Numbered from the stretch's first letter, positions 1-10,361 are shown. The stretch: 64,000 nucleotides of DNA from Sphingobacteriales bacterium (GCA_026390835.1 JAPLFD010000006.1:1-64000); one strand, 5' to 3'. Translations and numbers: made by a program. The notes: a model not told the origin generated them from the sequence alone.

Positions 1-48
1 AACTTGGGTAAAGTTACTTTTGATTTTATTATCTTTATTGTAAGACAT
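1..48 (-). CDS. rpoC: RNA polymerase subunit beta' (5' end only)
   Basis: Only the first 16 codons lie in the window; the gene continues off the left edge. On the minus strand the ATG at 48-46 opens MSYNKDNKIKSNFTQV, which matches the N-terminus usual for Bacteroidota RpoC. It follows rpoB with a 75-base gap, the normal rpoB-rpoC order. It is too short to appear in the ORF track. The largest catalytic subunit of RNA polymerase is expected from this start, but none of its catalytic motifs are visible here. Confidence 0.85.
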   Translation of the reverse strand, partial: MSYNKDNKIKSNFTQV

Positions 49-123
49 AGCTCTTTTTTGAGTTGAATGTTGTGGGTTATGAGTTGTAGGATGGCATACA
101 CAATACAACCCTAAACCTGCAAC

Positions 124-3100
124 TTAATCTAATGTTATATCTAAACCTAAACCTCTTAATTCGTGAACCAATACGTTGAATGATTCCGGAACCGATGGAG
201 TTGGCAAAGGTTCACCTTTAACAATCGCTTCGTATGTTTTGGCACGGCCAATTACATCATCAGATTTCACGGTTAAGATCTCCTGTAAGATGTTTGCAGC
301 ACCAAATGCTTCTAAGGCCCAAACCTCCATCTCACCAAAACGCTGACCACCAAACTGGGCTTTACCACCCAATGGTTGTTGTGTAATTAATGAGTATGGT
401 CCGATTGAACGGGCGTGCATCTTATCGTCAACCATGTGGCCAAGTTTCAACATATAGATGATACCTACCGTAGTTGGCTGATCGAAACGATCGCCTGTTA
501 AACCATTGTATAAATAGGTTCTACCCGAAGTTGGTACGCCCGCTTTGGCTACCCATTCTTCTACTTCTTCGTGGGTGGCACCATCAAAAATTGGCGTAGA
601 GAATTTCATACCCAATTCTTTTCCGGCCCAACCTAATACGGTTTCGTAGATTTGGCCCAAGTTCATACGTGAAGGTACACCCAATGGGTTTAACACAATA
701 TCAACTGGAGTTCCGTCTTCTAGGAATGGCATATCTTCATCGCGAACGATGCGGGCAACAATACCTTTGTTACCGTGACGACCTGCCATTTTATCCCCTA
801 CTTTCAACTTACGTTTCTTAGCTACATACACTTTGGCCATTTGAACAATACCTGAAGGCAATTCATCGCCCACGGTAATGGCAAATTTCTCACGTTTGTA
901 TGCACCTAAGCCTTCGTTTAAACGAATGTTGTAGTTGTGCAAGGTTTGTTTAATTAACTCATTTTTATCCTCATCAGTAGTCCACTTCGTAGGATTGATA
1001 TTGGCAACATCTAAATCGGTCAATACTTTTTGAGTGAACTTAACGCCTTTAGCAATTAACAACTCTTTGTATACGTTGTAAATACCTTGTGAGGTTTTAC
1101 CGTTTACAATGGTGAATAGTTTTTCAACTAGTTTATCTCTTAAGTCTTTATTAGATTTTGCAAAATTTGCATCTAACTTTTCTACCAATGCTTTTTCTTC
1201 TGCTTTGGTAGTTTTCTTAGCTCTAGAGAATAATTTAGTATCAATTACTACTCCGTGTATAGAAGGAGGTGTTTTTAAAGACGCATCTTTTACATCACCT
1301 GCTTTATCACCAAAAATAGCTCTCAGTAATTTTTCTTCCGGCGACGGATCTGACTCTCCTTTTGGTGTAATTTTACCAATTAAGATATCACCCTCTTTCA
1401 CCTCAGCACCAACACGAATTACGCCGTTTTCATCCAAGTCTTTAGTAGCCTCTTCAGAAACGTTCGGAATGTCTGGTGTTAATTCTTCTTCACCACGTTT
1501 CGTATCGCGAACTTCTAATTCAAATTCTTCGATATGCAATGAAGTAAAGATATCTTGAGATACCACACGCTCAGAAATTACAATCGCATCCTCGAAATTG
1601 TAACCTTGCCATGGCATGAAAGCCACTTTTAAGTTACGACCCAAGGCCAATTCGCCATTCTGAGTGGCATATCCTTCGCAAAGCACTTGTCCTTTTTCTA
1701 CTTTTTGGCCTTTTTTAACAATTGGCTTTAAGTTGATACAGGTACTTTGATTTGTTTTTTGGAATTTAATTAATGGATAGGATTTTACTTCACCTTCGAA
1801 AGAAACCAATACGTCATCTGCATTACGCTCGTAACGAATTTTAATTTCATTGGCATCTACGTATTCTACTACCCCATTGCCTTCGGCATTAATTAGAGTA
1901 CGTGAATCGCGGGCTACACGACCTTCCAAGCCTGTTCCAACAATTGGAGCTTCTGGACGCAACAAAGGCACAGCCTGGCGTTGCATGTTCGATCCCATCA
2001 AGGCTCTATTTGCATCATCATGCTCTAAGAACGGAATTAGGGAAGCTGCAATAGAAGTAATTTGGTTTGGCGCTACGTCCATCAAATCTAATTTTTCTGG
2101 CGCAATTACCGGAAAATCGCCTTCGAAACGTGCTTTTACACGTGGTGTTGCAAAGTTTCCCTTATCATCGTATTGCGCATTTGCTTGTGCGATGGTTTTT
2201 CCATCTTCGTCTTCGGCAGATAAATACGTTACCGGCTCTTCAACAACTACGCGGCCTTTATCTACCTTACGATAAGGAGTTTCGATAAAACCTAGGTTGT
2301 TAATTTTTGCGTGAACGCAAAGTGAAGAAATCAAACCAATGTTTGGTCCCTCTGGAGTTTCGATAGTACATAAACGACCGTAGTGGGTATAGTGAACGTC
2401 ACGAACCTCAAAACCTGCACGCTCTCTAGATAAACCACCTGGCCCTAAGGCTGACAGACGACGCTTGTGCGTAATCTCTGCCAGAGGATTGGTTTGATCC
2501 ATAAACTGTGACAATTGATTGGTTCCGAAGAACGAGTTAATCACAGAAGATAGGGTACGTGCATTAATTAGGTCGGTTGGTGTAAATACCTCGTTATCAC
2601 GAATGTTCATACGCTCACGGATGGTACGAGCCATACGGGCTAAACCAACACCAAATTGAGCGTACAATTGCTCACCTACGGTGCGCACACGACGGTTTGA
2701 TAAGTGATCAATATCATCCACCTCGGCTTTTGAGTTGATCAACTGAATTAAGTACTTAACAATGGCAATAATATCTTGCTTGGTTAATACTTTAGTAGTT
2801 TCTGGGGTATTTAATTTCAATTTACGGTTAATGCGGTATCTACCTACATCACCCAAATCGTATCTTTTATCAGAGAAGAATAAACGATCGATGATACCAC
2901 GAGCAGTTTCCTCATCAGGTGGTTCAGCGTTACGTAATTGTCTGTAGATATGTTCTACAGCTTCTTTTTCTGAGTTTGAAGTATCTTTTTGTAAGGTATT
3001 ATAAATGATGGTATAGTCACCTGCGTGGCTAGCATCTTCTTTAGATAAGATGATAGATTTTACACCAGCATCAATAATCATATCAATATGATTTTCTTCT

Positions 3101-3933
3101 AGAATAGTTTCACGCTCTAAAATGACTTCATTTCTATCGATAGAAACTACCTCACCGGTTGATTCATCAACAAAATCTTCTACCCATTTTTTCAATACTC
3201 TTGCGGCAAGCTTACGGCCTACAAATTTCTTGAGTGCAGCTTTACTCACTTTTACCTCATCGGCTAGTTCGAATAATTCTAAAATGTCTTTATCAGAATC
3301 GTAACCAATGGCACGCAATAAGGTAGTAACCGGGAATTTCTTCTTACGGTCAATATATGCATACATCACGTTGTTTACGTCTGTAGCAAATTCTATCCAC
3401 GATCCTTTGAAAGGAATTACACGGGCAGAATATAATTTAGTTCCGTTGGTGTGGCGGCTTTGGCCAAAAAACACACCTGGTGAACGGTGTAGTTGAGAAA
3501 CAATTACACGCTCGGCACCGTTGATAACAAAAGTTCCCTTAGGAGTCATGTAGGGAATTGTTCCCAAATAAACATCCTGAACGATGGTTTCGAAATCCTC
3601 GTGTTCCTCGTCATTACAAGATAAACGGAGTTTAGCTTTAAGAGGAACACTATAAGTTAAGCCACGTTCTATACATTCCTGAATGTCGTATCGTGGCGGG
3701 TCTACGAAATAATCTAAAAACTCTAAAACGAAGATGTTTCTAGAATCAGAAATGGGGAAATTTTCAGAGAATACTTTAAATAAACCTTCTTGATGACGGT
3801 TATCTGAAGTGGTTTCTAACTGAAAGAATTCCCTGAATGATTGCAATTGTACATCCAGAAAGTCGGGATAGTCCAACACATGCTTGCTGGTTGCAAAATT
3901 GATTCTTTCGGTATGTTTAGTAGTGTTTGCCAA
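124..3933 (-). CDS. rpoB: DNA-directed RNA polymerase subunit beta
   Basis: RpoB forms one side of the RNA polymerase active-site cleft and carries the rifampicin pocket. The 1269-residue length is usual for Bacteroidota. Near residues 470-505 the rifampicin-resistance region reads [27 protein letters not shown] in overlapping pieces, with the Asp, His and Ser positions most often mutated in resistant strains all in their sensitive form. Further on are the [11 protein letters not shown] segment and, near the C-terminus, the [19 protein letters not shown] clamp segment. It is the penultimate gene of the ribosomal-protein/polymerase cluster, 151 bases after rplL and 75 bases before rpoC. The gap from rplL contains hairpins that may tune polymerase subunit expression. 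Confidence 0.98.
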   Translation of the reverse strand: MANTTKHTERINFATSKHVLDYPDFLDVQLQSFREFFQLETTSDNRHQEGLFKVFSENFPISDSRNIFVLEFLDYFVDPPRYDIQECIERGLTYSVPLKAKLRLSCNDEEHEDFETIVQDVYLGTIPYMTPKGTFVINGAERVIVSQLHRSPGVFFGQSRHTNGTKLYSARVIPFKGSWIEFATDVNNVMYAYIDRKKKFPVTTLLRAIGYDSDKDILELFELADEVKVSKAALKKFVGRKLAARVLKKWVEDFVDESTGEVVSIDRNEVILERETILEENHIDMIIDAGVKSIILSKEDASHAGDYTIIYNTLQKDTSNSEKEAVEHIYRQLRNAEPPDEETARGIIDRLFFSDKRYDLGDVGRYRINRKLKLNTPETTKVLTKQDIIAIVKYLIQLINSKAEVDDIDHLSNRRVRTVGEQLYAQFGVGLARMARTIRERMNIRDNEVFTPTDLINARTLSSVINSFFGTNQLSQFMDQTNPLAEITHKRRLSALGPGGLSRERAGFEVRDVHYTHYGRLCTIETPEGPNIGLISSLCVHAKINNLGFIETPYRKVDKGRVVVEEPVTYLSAEDEDGKTIAQANAQYDDKGNFATPRVKARFEGDFPVIAPEKLDLMDVAPNQITSIAASLIPFLEHDDANRALMGSNMQRQAVPLLRPEAPIVGTGLEGRVARDSRTLINAEGNGVVEYVDANEIKIRYERNADDVLVSFEGEVKSYPLIKFQKTNQSTCINLKPIVKKGQKVEKGQVLCEGYATQNGELALGRNLKVAFMPWQGYNFEDAIVISERVVSQDIFTSLHIEEFELEVRDTKRGEEELTPDIPNVSEEATKDLDENGVIRVGAEVKEGDILIGKITPKGESDPSPEEKLLRAIFGDKAGDVKDASLKTPPSIHGVVIDTKLFSRAKKTTKAEEKALVEKLDANFAKSNKDLRDKLVEKLFTIVNGKTSQGIYNVYKELLIAKGVKFTQKVLTDLDVANINPTKWTTDEDKNELIKQTLHNYNIRLNEGLGAYKREKFAITVGDELPSGIVQMAKVYVAKKRKLKVGDKMAGRHGNKGIVARIVRDEDMPFLEDGTPVDIVLNPLGVPSRMNLGQIYETVLGWAGKELGMKFSTPIFDGATHEEVEEWVAKAGVPTSGRTYLYNGLTGDRFDQPTTVGIIYMLKLGHMVDDKMHARSIGPYSLITQQPLGGKAQFGGQRFGEMEVWALEAFGAANILQEILTVKSDDVIGRAKTYEAIVKGEPLPTPSVPESFNVLVHELRGLGLDITLD

Positions 3934-4005
3934 GGGATTTAGTTTTTAGTTTAAAAATAAACTGTGCGACTTGTTTTGCTCTTTTTTCGGAGAGCGCTGT
4001 AGGTC

Positions 4006-4040
4006 AAACAGCAATAGAAACCGATAGAAACAGCAATAGA
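4006..4040 (-). repeat. 13-bp direct repeat in rplL-rpoB gap
   Basis: The sequence aaacagcaataga occurs at 4006-4018 and again at 4028-4040, a 22-base period. The second copy abuts the hairpin at 4039-4060. This is seen directly; the function is unknown. It lies in the untranslated stretch between rplL and rpoB. Confidence 0.6.
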
Positions 4041-4060
4041 CCCCGGTGAAAACCGGAGTC
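4039..4060 (-). promoter_or_regulatory. Hairpin between rplL and rpoB (attenuator-like)
   Basis: On the minus strand GACTCCGG and CCGGGGTC can pair over 8 bp (one G-T) around a TTTTCA loop, 24 bases after the rplL stop. No uridine tract follows, so it is not a simple intrinsic terminator. A second short hairpin (GCTCT...AGAGC) lies closer to rpoB. In other bacteria the rplL-rpoB gap holds partial terminators or processing sites that lower rpoBC relative to the ribosomal proteins; the same role here is inference. Confidence 0.5.
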
Positions 4061-4084
4061 TAAGGCCATTTTTAGCGTGTCAGA

Positions 4085-4462
4085 TTATTGAATTTCAACA
4101 ACTGCGCCGGCTTCTTCTAATTGTTTTTTCAAAGCATCAGCTTCGTCTTTAGCAACACCTGCTTTTATTTCAGATGGGGCCGCATCAACTAAGTCTTTAG
4201 CTTCTTTCAAACCTAAACCGGTTAAATCTTTCACTAATTTTACTACTGCTAGTTTCTGACCACCAGCTTCTTTCAATAATACATTAAAGCTGGTTTTTTC
4301 TTCTGCAGCAGCAGCGGCGCCGCCAGCAGCAGGAGCAGCAACTGCAACAGCTGCAGCAGCAGGCTCGATACCATACTCATCTTTAAGAATTTGAGCTAAC
4401 TCATTAACTTCTTTTACTGTTAAGTTTACTAATTGCTCAGCAAACGATTTTAAATCTGCCAT
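4085..4462 (-). CDS. rplL: 50S ribosomal protein L7/L12
   Basis: This is the stalk protein that recruits and stimulates translation GTPases and is present in several copies per ribosome on L10. The 125 residues show the usual plan. An N-terminal dimerisation helix ([20 protein letters not shown]) leads to an Ala/Gly-rich flexible hinge (about residues 35-55). The C-terminal globular domain contains the [20 protein letters not shown] factor-binding helices. It starts 56 bases after rplJ in the rplKAJL order and precedes rpoB. The identity is secure. Confidence 0.98.
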   Translation of the reverse strand: MADLKSFAEQLVNLTVKEVNELAQILKDEYGIEPAAAAVAVAAPAAGGAAAAAEEKTSFNVLLKEAGGQKLAVVKLVKDLTGLGLKEAKDLVDAAPSEIKAGVAKDEADALKKQLEEAGAVVEIQ

Positions 4463-4518
4463 TTTATTTGAATTTTAACGTTAAATACTTTGTTTTTTAA
4501 TCAAGCTTTAGGTGCTTG

Positions 4519-5037
4519 TTAACCTCTTTGTTCTAATGCTTTAACAATACCTGCTAATTTGCTTTTACCAGACTGTAAGCCTGAAATAACATTTTTAGCT
4601 GGTGATTGTAACAATCCGATGATTTCTCCGATTAATTCCTCTTTAGATTTTAAGTTCACTAAAGCGTTCAACTGGTTATCGCCAATGAAGATAGCACTGT
4701 CTATATACGCTGCTTTTAAAAGGGGCTTATCACCGCTAGCTCTCAACGCTTTAATCAGTTTTGCCGGAGCATTGGCTGAGTTTGAGAATAATAGAGTTGA
4801 TGACCCTTTAAGTACATCGTACAATTCAGCATATTCACCTGATGCGGCTTCTAAAGCCTTTTTAATTAAGGTGTTTTTTGCTACCTGCATTTTGATATCA
4901 CTATCGAAACATTTGCGGCGAATATCATTCACGGCTGCTACAGTCAGGTTAGAAGTATCAGTAATGTAAACATTGCTGAAGCTATTAATCTGCTCTTTTA
5001 AAGCAAGAACAACATCGTGTTTTTCTTCTTTTCTCAT
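4519..5037 (-). CDS. rplJ: 50S ribosomal protein L10
   Basis: L10 anchors the L7/L12 dimers to 23S rRNA at the GTPase-associated centre. The 172-residue length and the N-terminal pattern (MRKEEKHDVVLALKEQI, then NVYITDTSNLTV) fit the family. The C-terminal helix that binds L7/L12 is present (LVNLKSKEELIGEIIGLLQSP and onwards). It follows rplA by 2 bases, so there is no room for a separate L10-binding leader directly before it. Any autoregulatory leader must lie further upstream. Co-transcription with rplA is near certain. Confidence 0.97.
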   Translation of the reverse strand: MRKEEKHDVVLALKEQINSFSNVYITDTSNLTVAAVNDIRRKCFDSDIKMQVAKNTLIKKALEAASGEYAELYDVLKGSSTLLFSNSANAPAKLIKALRASGDKPLLKAAYIDSAIFIGDNQLNALVNLKSKEELIGEIIGLLQSPAKNVISGLQSGKSKLAGIVKALEQRG

Positions 5038-5039
5038 GA

Positions 5040-5738
5040 TTAGATTCCTGCTATAGTTTTAGTTTCAATTTCGATTCCAGAACTCATTGTAGAAGACATG
5101 TAAATGCTTTTAAAATAAGTTCCTTTTGCAGCTGATGGTTTTAATTTAGAGATCACTTGAATTACTTCTAATGCATTCTCATAAATTTTCTCGGCAGAGA
5201 AAGATACTTTCCCTACAGAAGCATGAATGATTCCGGTTTTATCAACCTTGAAATCGATTTTACCGCCTTTAACATCGGTTACCGCTTTACCTACTTCGGT
5301 AGTTACGGTTCCTGATTTAGGATTTGGCATCAGGTTTCTTGGGCCTAAAACACGGCCTAATTTACCCACTTTTGCCATCACACTAGGCATGGTAATAATG
5401 ATATCAATATCAGTCCATCCTGCTTCAATTTTGGCAATATAATCATCCAAACCTACGTAATCTGCACCTGCTGCTTTAGCTTCCTCTTCTTTATCGGGGG
5501 TTACTAAGGCCAATACACGTACATTTTTACCGGTACCATGAGGAAGTGTTGCAATACCACGTACCATTTGATTCGCTTTACGAGGATCTACGCCTAAACG
5601 TACATTCAAGTCAACCGATGCATCAAATTTGGTAGTAGTAATATCTTTAACTAAAGCCGAAGCTTGTTGCAAAGTATATGCTTTACCATCCTCAATTTTG
5701 GAAATTGCCGTTTTTTGATTTTTTGTTAATCTAGCCAC
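5040..5738 (-). CDS. rplA: 50S ribosomal protein L1
   Basis: L1 forms the mobile stalk at the ribosomal E site and helps release deacylated tRNA. In many bacteria it also represses its own operon. The protein has 232 residues with the conserved [23 protein letters not shown] segment and the [17 protein letters not shown] motif typical of the family. It lies 22 bases after rplK and 2 bases before rplJ. Identity and start are both well supported. Confidence 0.98.
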   Translation of the reverse strand: MARLTKNQKTAISKIEDGKAYTLQQASALVKDITTTKFDASVDLNVRLGVDPRKANQMVRGIATLPHGTGKNVRVLALVTPDKEEEAKAAGADYVGLDDYIAKIEAGWTDIDIIITMPSVMAKVGKLGRVLGPRNLMPNPKSGTVTTEVGKAVTDVKGGKIDFKVDKTGIIHASVGKVSFSAEKIYENALEVIQVISKLKPSAAKGTYFKSIYMSSTMSSGIEIETKTIAGI

Positions 5739-5760
5739 TTCTTAAACTGATTTGTGTTAA

Positions 5761-6204
5761 TTAATTATTCCAGGGTGCGTTACCATTTACGGTAATTCCC
5801 ATACTGCGTGCAGTACCTGCAACCATTTTCATGGCCGACTCCATGGTAAATGCGTTTAAATCGGTCATTTTATCTTTTGCAATTGCTTCAACCTGCTCCC
5901 AGCTTACGCTAGCAACTTTTTTACGGTTTGGCTCTGCTGAACCACTTTTTTGACCAGAAACTTCCAATAATTGGATAGCTACTGGAGGGGTTTTAATGAT
6001 AAATTCGAACGATTTGTCAGCATATACAGAAATTACTACCGGTAATACTTTACCTGGCTTGTCTTGGGTACGAGCGTTAAATTGCTTGCAAAAATCCATA
6101 ATGTTTACCCCTTTAGCACCTAATGCAGGTCCTACCGGTGGCGATGGGTTTGCAGCTCCTCCCTTGATCTGTAATTTTACTAACGCTTCGACTTCTTTTG
6201 CCAT
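5761..6204 (-). CDS. rplK: 50S ribosomal protein L11
   Basis: L11 binds the GTPase-associated region of 23S rRNA with L10 and is needed for stringent-response activation by RelA-type enzymes. The 147 residues include the proline-rich N-terminal segment [22 protein letters not shown] and the C-terminal rRNA-binding domain ending in RSMGITV. It is the first gene of the rplKAJL block and is separated from nusG by 165 bases. That gap is the largest in the cluster and the likely site of a separate promoter or leader. I saw no clear TAnnTTTG element in it. Confidence 0.97.
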   Translation of the reverse strand: MAKEVEALVKLQIKGGAANPSPPVGPALGAKGVNIMDFCKQFNARTQDKPGKVLPVVISVYADKSFEFIIKTPPVAIQLLEVSGQKSGSAEPNRKKVASVSWEQVEAIAKDKMTDLNAFTMESAMKMVAGTARSMGITVNGNAPWNN

Positions 6205-6369
6205 TTTTTTGTTGTTTATTTAATACTCAATGTTAGTAAGTTGGAAGCTATGTAACATTTGATTTATCTAGACTTTAGAGTTTGGACAAGAGTGTTTATA
6301 TTCTTATCCTATTCTGCCATCTAAATGCTTTTAATATGTATTTATCGAGGGGTTAAACCTCCCTCAACA

Positions 6370-6912
6370 CTATTCTTTTTCTACTTGCATGTAATTCAAT
6401 TCAAGTGGGGTACGACGGCCGAAGATTTTAACCATTACTTTTAGTTTTTTCTTCTCGTCGTTTACCTCTTCAATTACACCAGAGAAGCCTTGGAATGGAC
6501 CATCCATTACCTTCACTTGCTCTCCTACCATATAGTTGATGTTAATTACCTCACTTTGAGAGGCCATCTCATCTACTTTACCCAAGATGCGGTTTACTTC
6601 TGCTTGGCGCATAGGCACCGGAGTACCCGATTTATCACCTAAAAATCCAATTACACTATTAATATTTTTAATGATATGCTGTAATTCAGCATCCATAATG
6701 GCTTCAATTAATACATATCCTGGGTAAAAATTACGCTCTTTGGCAATTTTTTTACCGTCTTTCATCTGCAAGTATTTTTCCATCGGAATTAATACTTGAG
6801 GTAATAAATGAGCTATACCCAAACGATTAATTTCGGCTTCTAGATATTGTTTTACCTTTTTCTCTTTGCCACTAACCGCACGTACTACGTACCATTTCAG
6901 TTGATCACTCAT
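6370..6912 (-). CDS. nusG: Transcription termination/antitermination factor NusG
   Basis: NusG bridges RNA polymerase to Rho or to the ribosome. The 180-residue protein has an NGN domain (KWYVVRAVSGKEKKVKQYLE through the FYPGYVLIEA segment) and a C-terminal KOW domain (GEQVKVMDGPFQGFSGVIEEV). It is 19 bases downstream of secE, the near-universal secE-nusG pairing. The ATG at 6912 is the natural start; it gives the standard KWYVV N-terminus. Confidence 0.97.
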   Translation of the reverse strand: MSDQLKWYVVRAVSGKEKKVKQYLEAEINRLGIAHLLPQVLIPMEKYLQMKDGKKIAKERNFYPGYVLIEAIMDAELQHIIKNINSVIGFLGDKSGTPVPMRQAEVNRILGKVDEMASQSEVININYMVGEQVKVMDGPFQGFSGVIEEVNDEKKKLKVMVKIFGRRTPLELNYMQVEKE

Positions 6913-6931
6913 CGTTTCGTTCTAAAAAATG

Positions 6932-7126
6932 TTAAGCAAGAGATTTATAGAAAAGTTTCAACGCAGTACCTGCCGATTCATCCATTGCCAAAACCAAAAA
7001 GGCAATAACAATAGAGGCTACCAATACCAATACTGCAGAGTTTTGTAACTCAGACCACGTAGGCCAAGATACTTTCTGCGTCATTTCGTTATACGATTCT
7101 TTAAAAAATTCAATAACTTTTGCCAT
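6932..7126 (-). CDS. secE: Preprotein translocase subunit SecE
   Basis: This is the small, essential SecYEG component that clamps the SecY channel. The 64-residue single-span form is typical outside the Gammaproteobacteria. It has an amphipathic stretch FKESYNEMTQKVSWPTWSEL, containing the conserved VSWPTW element, followed by one transmembrane helix (AVLVLVASIVIAFLVLAM). It sits between tRNA-Trp and nusG. Confidence 0.96.
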   Translation of the reverse strand: MAKVIEFFKESYNEMTQKVSWPTWSELQNSAVLVLVASIVIAFLVLAMDESAGTALKLFYKSLA

Positions 7127-7146
7127 CTGTTCTATTATATCTTAAG

Positions 7147-7217
7147 CACGGGAACAAGGATTCGAACCCTGATCAAAGGTTTTGGAGACCTCTATTCTAC
7201 CGTTGAACTATTCCCGT
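7147..7217 (-). tRNA. tRNA-Trp (CCA anticodon)
   Basis: The minus strand folds as a cloverleaf with acceptor ACGGGAA/TTCCCGT and anticodon stem GAGGT/ACCTT around the loop CTCCAAA, giving anticodon CCA. The T arm reads CAGGGTTCGAATCCTTG with a G-T-tolerant stem. The discriminator is G (7147) and the 3' CCA is not encoded. It lies between tuf and secE, a placement shared with many other bacteria. Confidence 0.95.
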
Positions 7218-7230
7218 AGTTAATTAACAA

Positions 7231-7264
7231 GAAAACATAAGCCCGCAATAAAGCGGACTTATGT
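7231..7264 (-). terminator. Terminator after tuf
   Basis: On the minus strand ACATAAG pairs with CTTATGT (7235-7264), extended by four inner G-C pairs across one mismatch and followed by TTTTC. It lies 33 bases beyond the tuf stop and directly before tRNA-Trp. It probably gives partial termination, so that tuf is made in excess over secE-nusG. Confidence 0.75.
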
Positions 7265-7296
7265 TATCCAATTAACCTTATTTATGTGAAATCTTG

Positions 7297-8484
7297 TTAT
7301 TTCAAAATTTCGGTTACCTGTCCGGCACCTACAGTTCTACCACCCTCACGGATAGCGAAACGTAAACCTTTCTCCATAGCAATCGCGTTGATCAATTTAA
7401 CACTGATCGTAACGTTATCACCTGGCATAACCATTTCTACTCCAGCTGCTAATGAAATTTCACCAGTAACATCTGTAGTACGGAAATAGAATTGAGGACG
7501 GTATTTGTTAAAGAATGGAGTATGACGTCCACCTTCAGCTTTTGATAATACGTAAATCTCAGCTTTGAAATCAGTGTGAGGAGTTACAGAACCTGGTTTA
7601 CAGATTACCATACCACGACGGATATCTGTTTTCTCAATACCACGTAATAATAAACCTACGTTATCACCAGCTTCACCGTAATCTAAAATTTTACGGAACA
7701 TTTCTACACCAGTAACGGTTGATTTCAAGTTCTCAGCACCCATACCTAAGATATCAACAGAATCACCTGAGTTGATTACACCACGCTCGATACGACCAGT
7801 TGCAACTGTACCACGACCTGTGATAGAGAATACATCCTCAATCGGCATCAAGAAAGGTAATTCTGTTAAACGTGGAGGAATTGGAATGTAGGTATCTACT
7901 GCATCCATTAACTCCATAATTTTACCTACCCATTTAGGATCTCCGTTCAAGCCACCAAGAGCTGAACATTGAATAACTTGAATATCATCACCTGGAAAAT
8001 CGTAGAATGATAATAATTCACGAACTTCCATTTCTACTAATTCTAATAATTCAGGATCGTCAACCATATCCACTTTGTTCATGAATACTACCAATGAAGG
8101 TACACCTACCTGACGAGCAAGAAGGATGTGCTCACGAGTTTGAGGCATTGGACCATCAGTTGCAGCAACAACGATAATAGCACCATCCATTTGGGCAGCA
8201 CCAGTAACCATGTTTTTTACATAATCGGCGTGACCTGGACAATCTACGTGTGCGTAGTGACGGTTTGCGGTTGAATACTCAACGTGAGCAGTATTAATAG
8301 TAATACCTCTTTCTTTTTCCTCAGGAGCTGAGTCAATTGAATCGAATGAACGTGCCTCAGATAAACCAGCATCAGCCAAAACTTTAGTAATCGCTGCTGT
8401 TAAAGTTGTTTTACCGTGATCGACGTGACCAATAGTACCGATGTTTAAATGCGGCTTACTACGGTCAAATTTTTCTTTTGCCAT
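7297..8484 (-). CDS. tuf: Elongation factor Tu
   Basis: EF-Tu delivers aminoacyl-tRNA to the ribosome as a GTPase. In its 395 residues the G1 loop GHVDHGKTT, the G3 [12 protein letters not shown] and the G4 NKVDMVDD are all present. Domains 2 and 3 follow, ending in [13 protein letters not shown]. The gene is expressed behind four tRNA genes from the promoter at about 9012-9041 and is followed by a hairpin terminator. This is the only tuf copy in the window. Confidence 0.98.
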   Translation of the reverse strand: MAKEKFDRSKPHLNIGTIGHVDHGKTTLTAAITKVLADAGLSEARSFDSIDSAPEEKERGITINTAHVEYSTANRHYAHVDCPGHADYVKNMVTGAAQMDGAIIVVAATDGPMPQTREHILLARQVGVPSLVVFMNKVDMVDDPELLELVEMEVRELLSFYDFPGDDIQVIQCSALGGLNGDPKWVGKIMELMDAVDTYIPIPPRLTELPFLMPIEDVFSITGRGTVATGRIERGVINSGDSVDILGMGAENLKSTVTGVEMFRKILDYGEAGDNVGLLLRGIEKTDIRRGMVICKPGSVTPHTDFKAEIYVLSKAEGGRHTPFFNKYRPQFYFRTTDVTGEISLAAGVEMVMPGDNVTISVKLINAIAMEKGLRFAIREGGRTVGAGQVTEILK

Positions 8485-8540
8485 TTTAAAATCTAATTAA
8501 AGGTTAATTGTTGTTTGTTATTGTTTTTATAAAATTTTTG

Positions 8541-8612
<72 letters not shown>

Positions 8613-8677
8613 TGTTATCTTTCGCTAAGCTTAAAATTAACATCCCTGCTAACCGTAGCCCATTTATTCTTTTTCTG

Positions 8678-8750
8678 AGCGGAAGACGAGGTTCGAACTC
8701 GCGACCTATAGCTTGGAAGGCTATCGCTCTACCAACTGAGCTACTTCCGC
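8678..8750 (-). tRNA. tRNA-Gly (TCC anticodon)
   Basis: Minus-strand cloverleaf with acceptor GCGGAAG/CTTCCGC and anticodon stem ATAGC/GCTAT around CTTCCAA, giving anticodon TCC. T arm GCGAGTTCGAACCTCGT; discriminator T; no encoded CCA. It lies between tRNA-Tyr and tRNA-Thr(GGT). Confidence 0.95.
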
Positions 8751-8758
8751 TTATATTA

Positions 8759-8842
8759 TGGTGGGGGGGGAAGGATTCGAACCTTCGAAACCGAAGTAAC
8801 GGATTTACAGTCCGTCCCATTTGACCGCTCTGGAACCCCCCC
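8759..8842 (-). tRNA. tRNA-Tyr (GTA anticodon), CCA encoded
   Basis: This is a class II tRNA with a long variable arm. The acceptor is seven G-C pairs (GGGGGGG/CCCCCCC). The anticodon stem ACGGA/TCCGT surrounds CTGTAAA, giving anticodon GTA. The T arm reads GAAGGTTCGAATCCTTC. The discriminator A at 8762 is followed by CCA (8761-8759) in the DNA, unlike the other four tRNAs here, which lack it. The encoded CCA may be chance. Confidence 0.94.
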
Positions 8843-8849
8843 TATACAG

Positions 8850-8922
<73 letters not shown>

Positions 8923-9011
8923 TTTTTGCATATAAAAAGCTTTTTAATACATGAATGAACATCCCCTTATACTATTCGAAAGCGCATAACATGGCCTTGC
9001 GAAAGGGACTG

Positions 9012-9041
9012 CAAATCTACACAATTAAAGAGTGGAACAAA
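9012..9041 (-). promoter_or_regulatory. Promoter of the tRNA-tuf operon
   Basis: The minus strand carries TTTG (9041-9038), an 18-base spacer and TAGATTTG (9019-9012), an exact match to the Bacteroidota consensus TTTG-N(about 17-21)-TAnnTTTG. It lies 90 bases upstream of the first tRNA. Confidence 0.75.
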
Positions 9042-9050
9042 ATTTTTTCT

Positions 9051-9080
9051 GAAAAAAATTTAAGCGGCCTTTTTTGCCGC
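9051..9080 (-). terminator. Terminator after hpf
   Basis: The minus strand has GCGGC/GCCGC around an A-rich loop (9080-9064), followed by TTAAATTTTTTT. It ends the xerC-hpf transcript just upstream of the tRNA-operon promoter. Confidence 0.7.
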
Positions 9081-9123
9081 CAAAACTCTTAAAAAAAATA
9101 GCCTTATTTTATATCTAAAAGAC

Positions 9124-9465
9124 CTATAAAGTATCCTCGGGATTAAGCAATTGCTTGTGGTTACTGGTGTGTTCTTTTACGCGTTCTTTATGCTTATGTA
9201 GCTGCACTTTTATACAATCCATAGCCAAGTCAGTAGCGGCTTCAAAACTTAGTGCTATTTCACTACAAAACAAATCTTTACCAGGTAAGGCTAACTTAAT
9301 TTCTACTTGCTTATTTTCATCAGTTTCTGAGGGTACTACTTTAAGATAAATATCACCCTGAATAATTTGGTCGAAATAGTGATCGAGCTTCGCTATTTTA
9401 GTTTCAATATAATCTAATAAGTTACGGTCTGCATCAAAATGAATAGATTGTACGTTGATTTTCAT
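9124..9465 (-). CDS. hpf: Ribosome hibernation promoting factor (HPF/YfiA family)
   Basis: This short-form protein binds the decoding region of 30S subunits in slow growth or stationary phase and prevents initiation. The 113 residues fit the sigma-54-modulation/RaiA domain, with MKINVQSIHFDADRNLLDYIETKIAKLD at the start and a basic helix (DCIKVQLHKHKERVKEH) near the end. The C-terminal dimerisation domain of long HPFs is absent. It follows the xerC-like gene by 17 bases in the same direction and is closed by a hairpin terminator. Confidence 0.9.
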   Translation of the reverse strand: MKINVQSIHFDADRNLLDYIETKIAKLDHYFDQIIQGDIYLKVVPSETDENKQVEIKLALPGKDLFCSEIALSFEAATDLAMDCIKVQLHKHKERVKEHTSNHKQLLNPEDTL

Positions 9466-9482
9466 TTTTTCCTCCTTTGTTT

Positions 9483-10361
9483 TTAAGCCTTTGGGTGAGC
9501 TTGTTTATAGATAGATTTTAGTTTTTCGATGGAATTATGGGTATATATCTGCGTAGCTGATAAATTAGCATGACCTAAAAGCTCTTTAATGGCTGTTAAC
9601 TCTGCTCCTTTATTTAATAAAGCGGTAGCAAAACTGTGGCGTAAAATATGTGGGCTCTTTTTATCTTGAGTTGAAACCTCACCTAAGGCATGCTTTACCA
9701 AGCGATAAATGAGTTTCGGATAGGCCGCTGTACCCTTATCTGTAACTATTAACTTTTCGGTGCTAGTAAAACCCAATTCATTTTTTTGGTCGATATATAC
9801 TTTTAACAAAGCGTAAAGAGGTTTAGCCAAAGGGATAATCCGTTCTTTATTACGTTTACCAAGTACTTTAATTTGTTGATTATAGTCGTCTATATCGCTA
9901 TTCTTAAGGCCAAGCAATTCGGACAATCGAATGCCGGTTCCATAAAGCAGCTCTAACACTACGCGATCTCTCAATCCCTCAAAACCCGAGGGAAACAAAG
10001 CTTCGTCATCCAATAAGGCATTTAGCTTTGCTTCTTCAACAATTACAGGCAAGCGTTTGGGGATTTTGGGTGCTTGTACTTGCTCCATAGGGCTTTTTAC
10101 GACCAAGCCTTCTCGTTGTAAAAATTTATAAAATGAGCGCAACGAAGATATTTTACGATTAATGGATTTAGCACCCGTGCTAGCCTCCATACACTCCAAC
10201 ACCCAAGAACGCACTAAAGTATGCGTGGCTTCTGCTAGCGTAGTTTCGTAGGTGGTAAGAAAGGTTTGGAATTGTAGAAGATCGGTTTCATACGCTTTTA
10301 TAGTATGCGGAGAGAATCTTTTCTCGTACCGCACATACCGTATAAAACGCTCTATAAACAT
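9483..10361 (-). CDS. xerC: Tyrosine recombinase XerC/XerD family
   Basis: Site-specific recombinase, probably part of chromosome-dimer resolution. It has an N-terminal SAM-like core-binding domain (RFIRYVRYEKRFSPHTIKAYETDL) and a C-terminal catalytic domain. The Arg is in GTGIRLSELLGL, the HxxR in HILRHSF, and the His and Tyr nucleophile in LLGHANLSATQIYTH. The ORF track begins at a TTG at 10400. I prefer the ATG at 10361, giving 292 residues, because the TTG lies inside the rpsU terminator hairpin and MFIERFIRYV is the typical N-terminus. Its neighbours are housekeeping genes and no attachment sites or phage genes are near, so it is not a mobile integrase. XerC versus XerD is not certain. 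Confidence 0.88.
   Translation of the reverse strand: MFIERFIRYVRYEKRFSPHTIKAYETDLLQFQTFLTTYETTLAEATHTLVRSWVLECMEASTGAKSINRKISSLRSFYKFLQREGLVVKSPMEQVQAPKIPKRLPVIVEEAKLNALLDDEALFPSGFEGLRDRVVLELLYGTGIRLSELLGLKNSDIDDYNQQIKVLGKRNKERIIPLAKPLYALLKVYIDQKNELGFTSTEKLIVTDKGTAAYPKLIYRLVKHALGEVSTQDKKSPHILRHSFATALLNKGAELTAIKELLGHANLSATQIYTHNSIEKLKSIYKQAHPKA

Noticed and set aside
6205-6369. Possible terminator or leader hairpin (GAGGG/CCCTC) between nusG and rplK
   Set aside because: The stem is only 5 bp without a U tract and no convincing -7 element was found; too weak to list.
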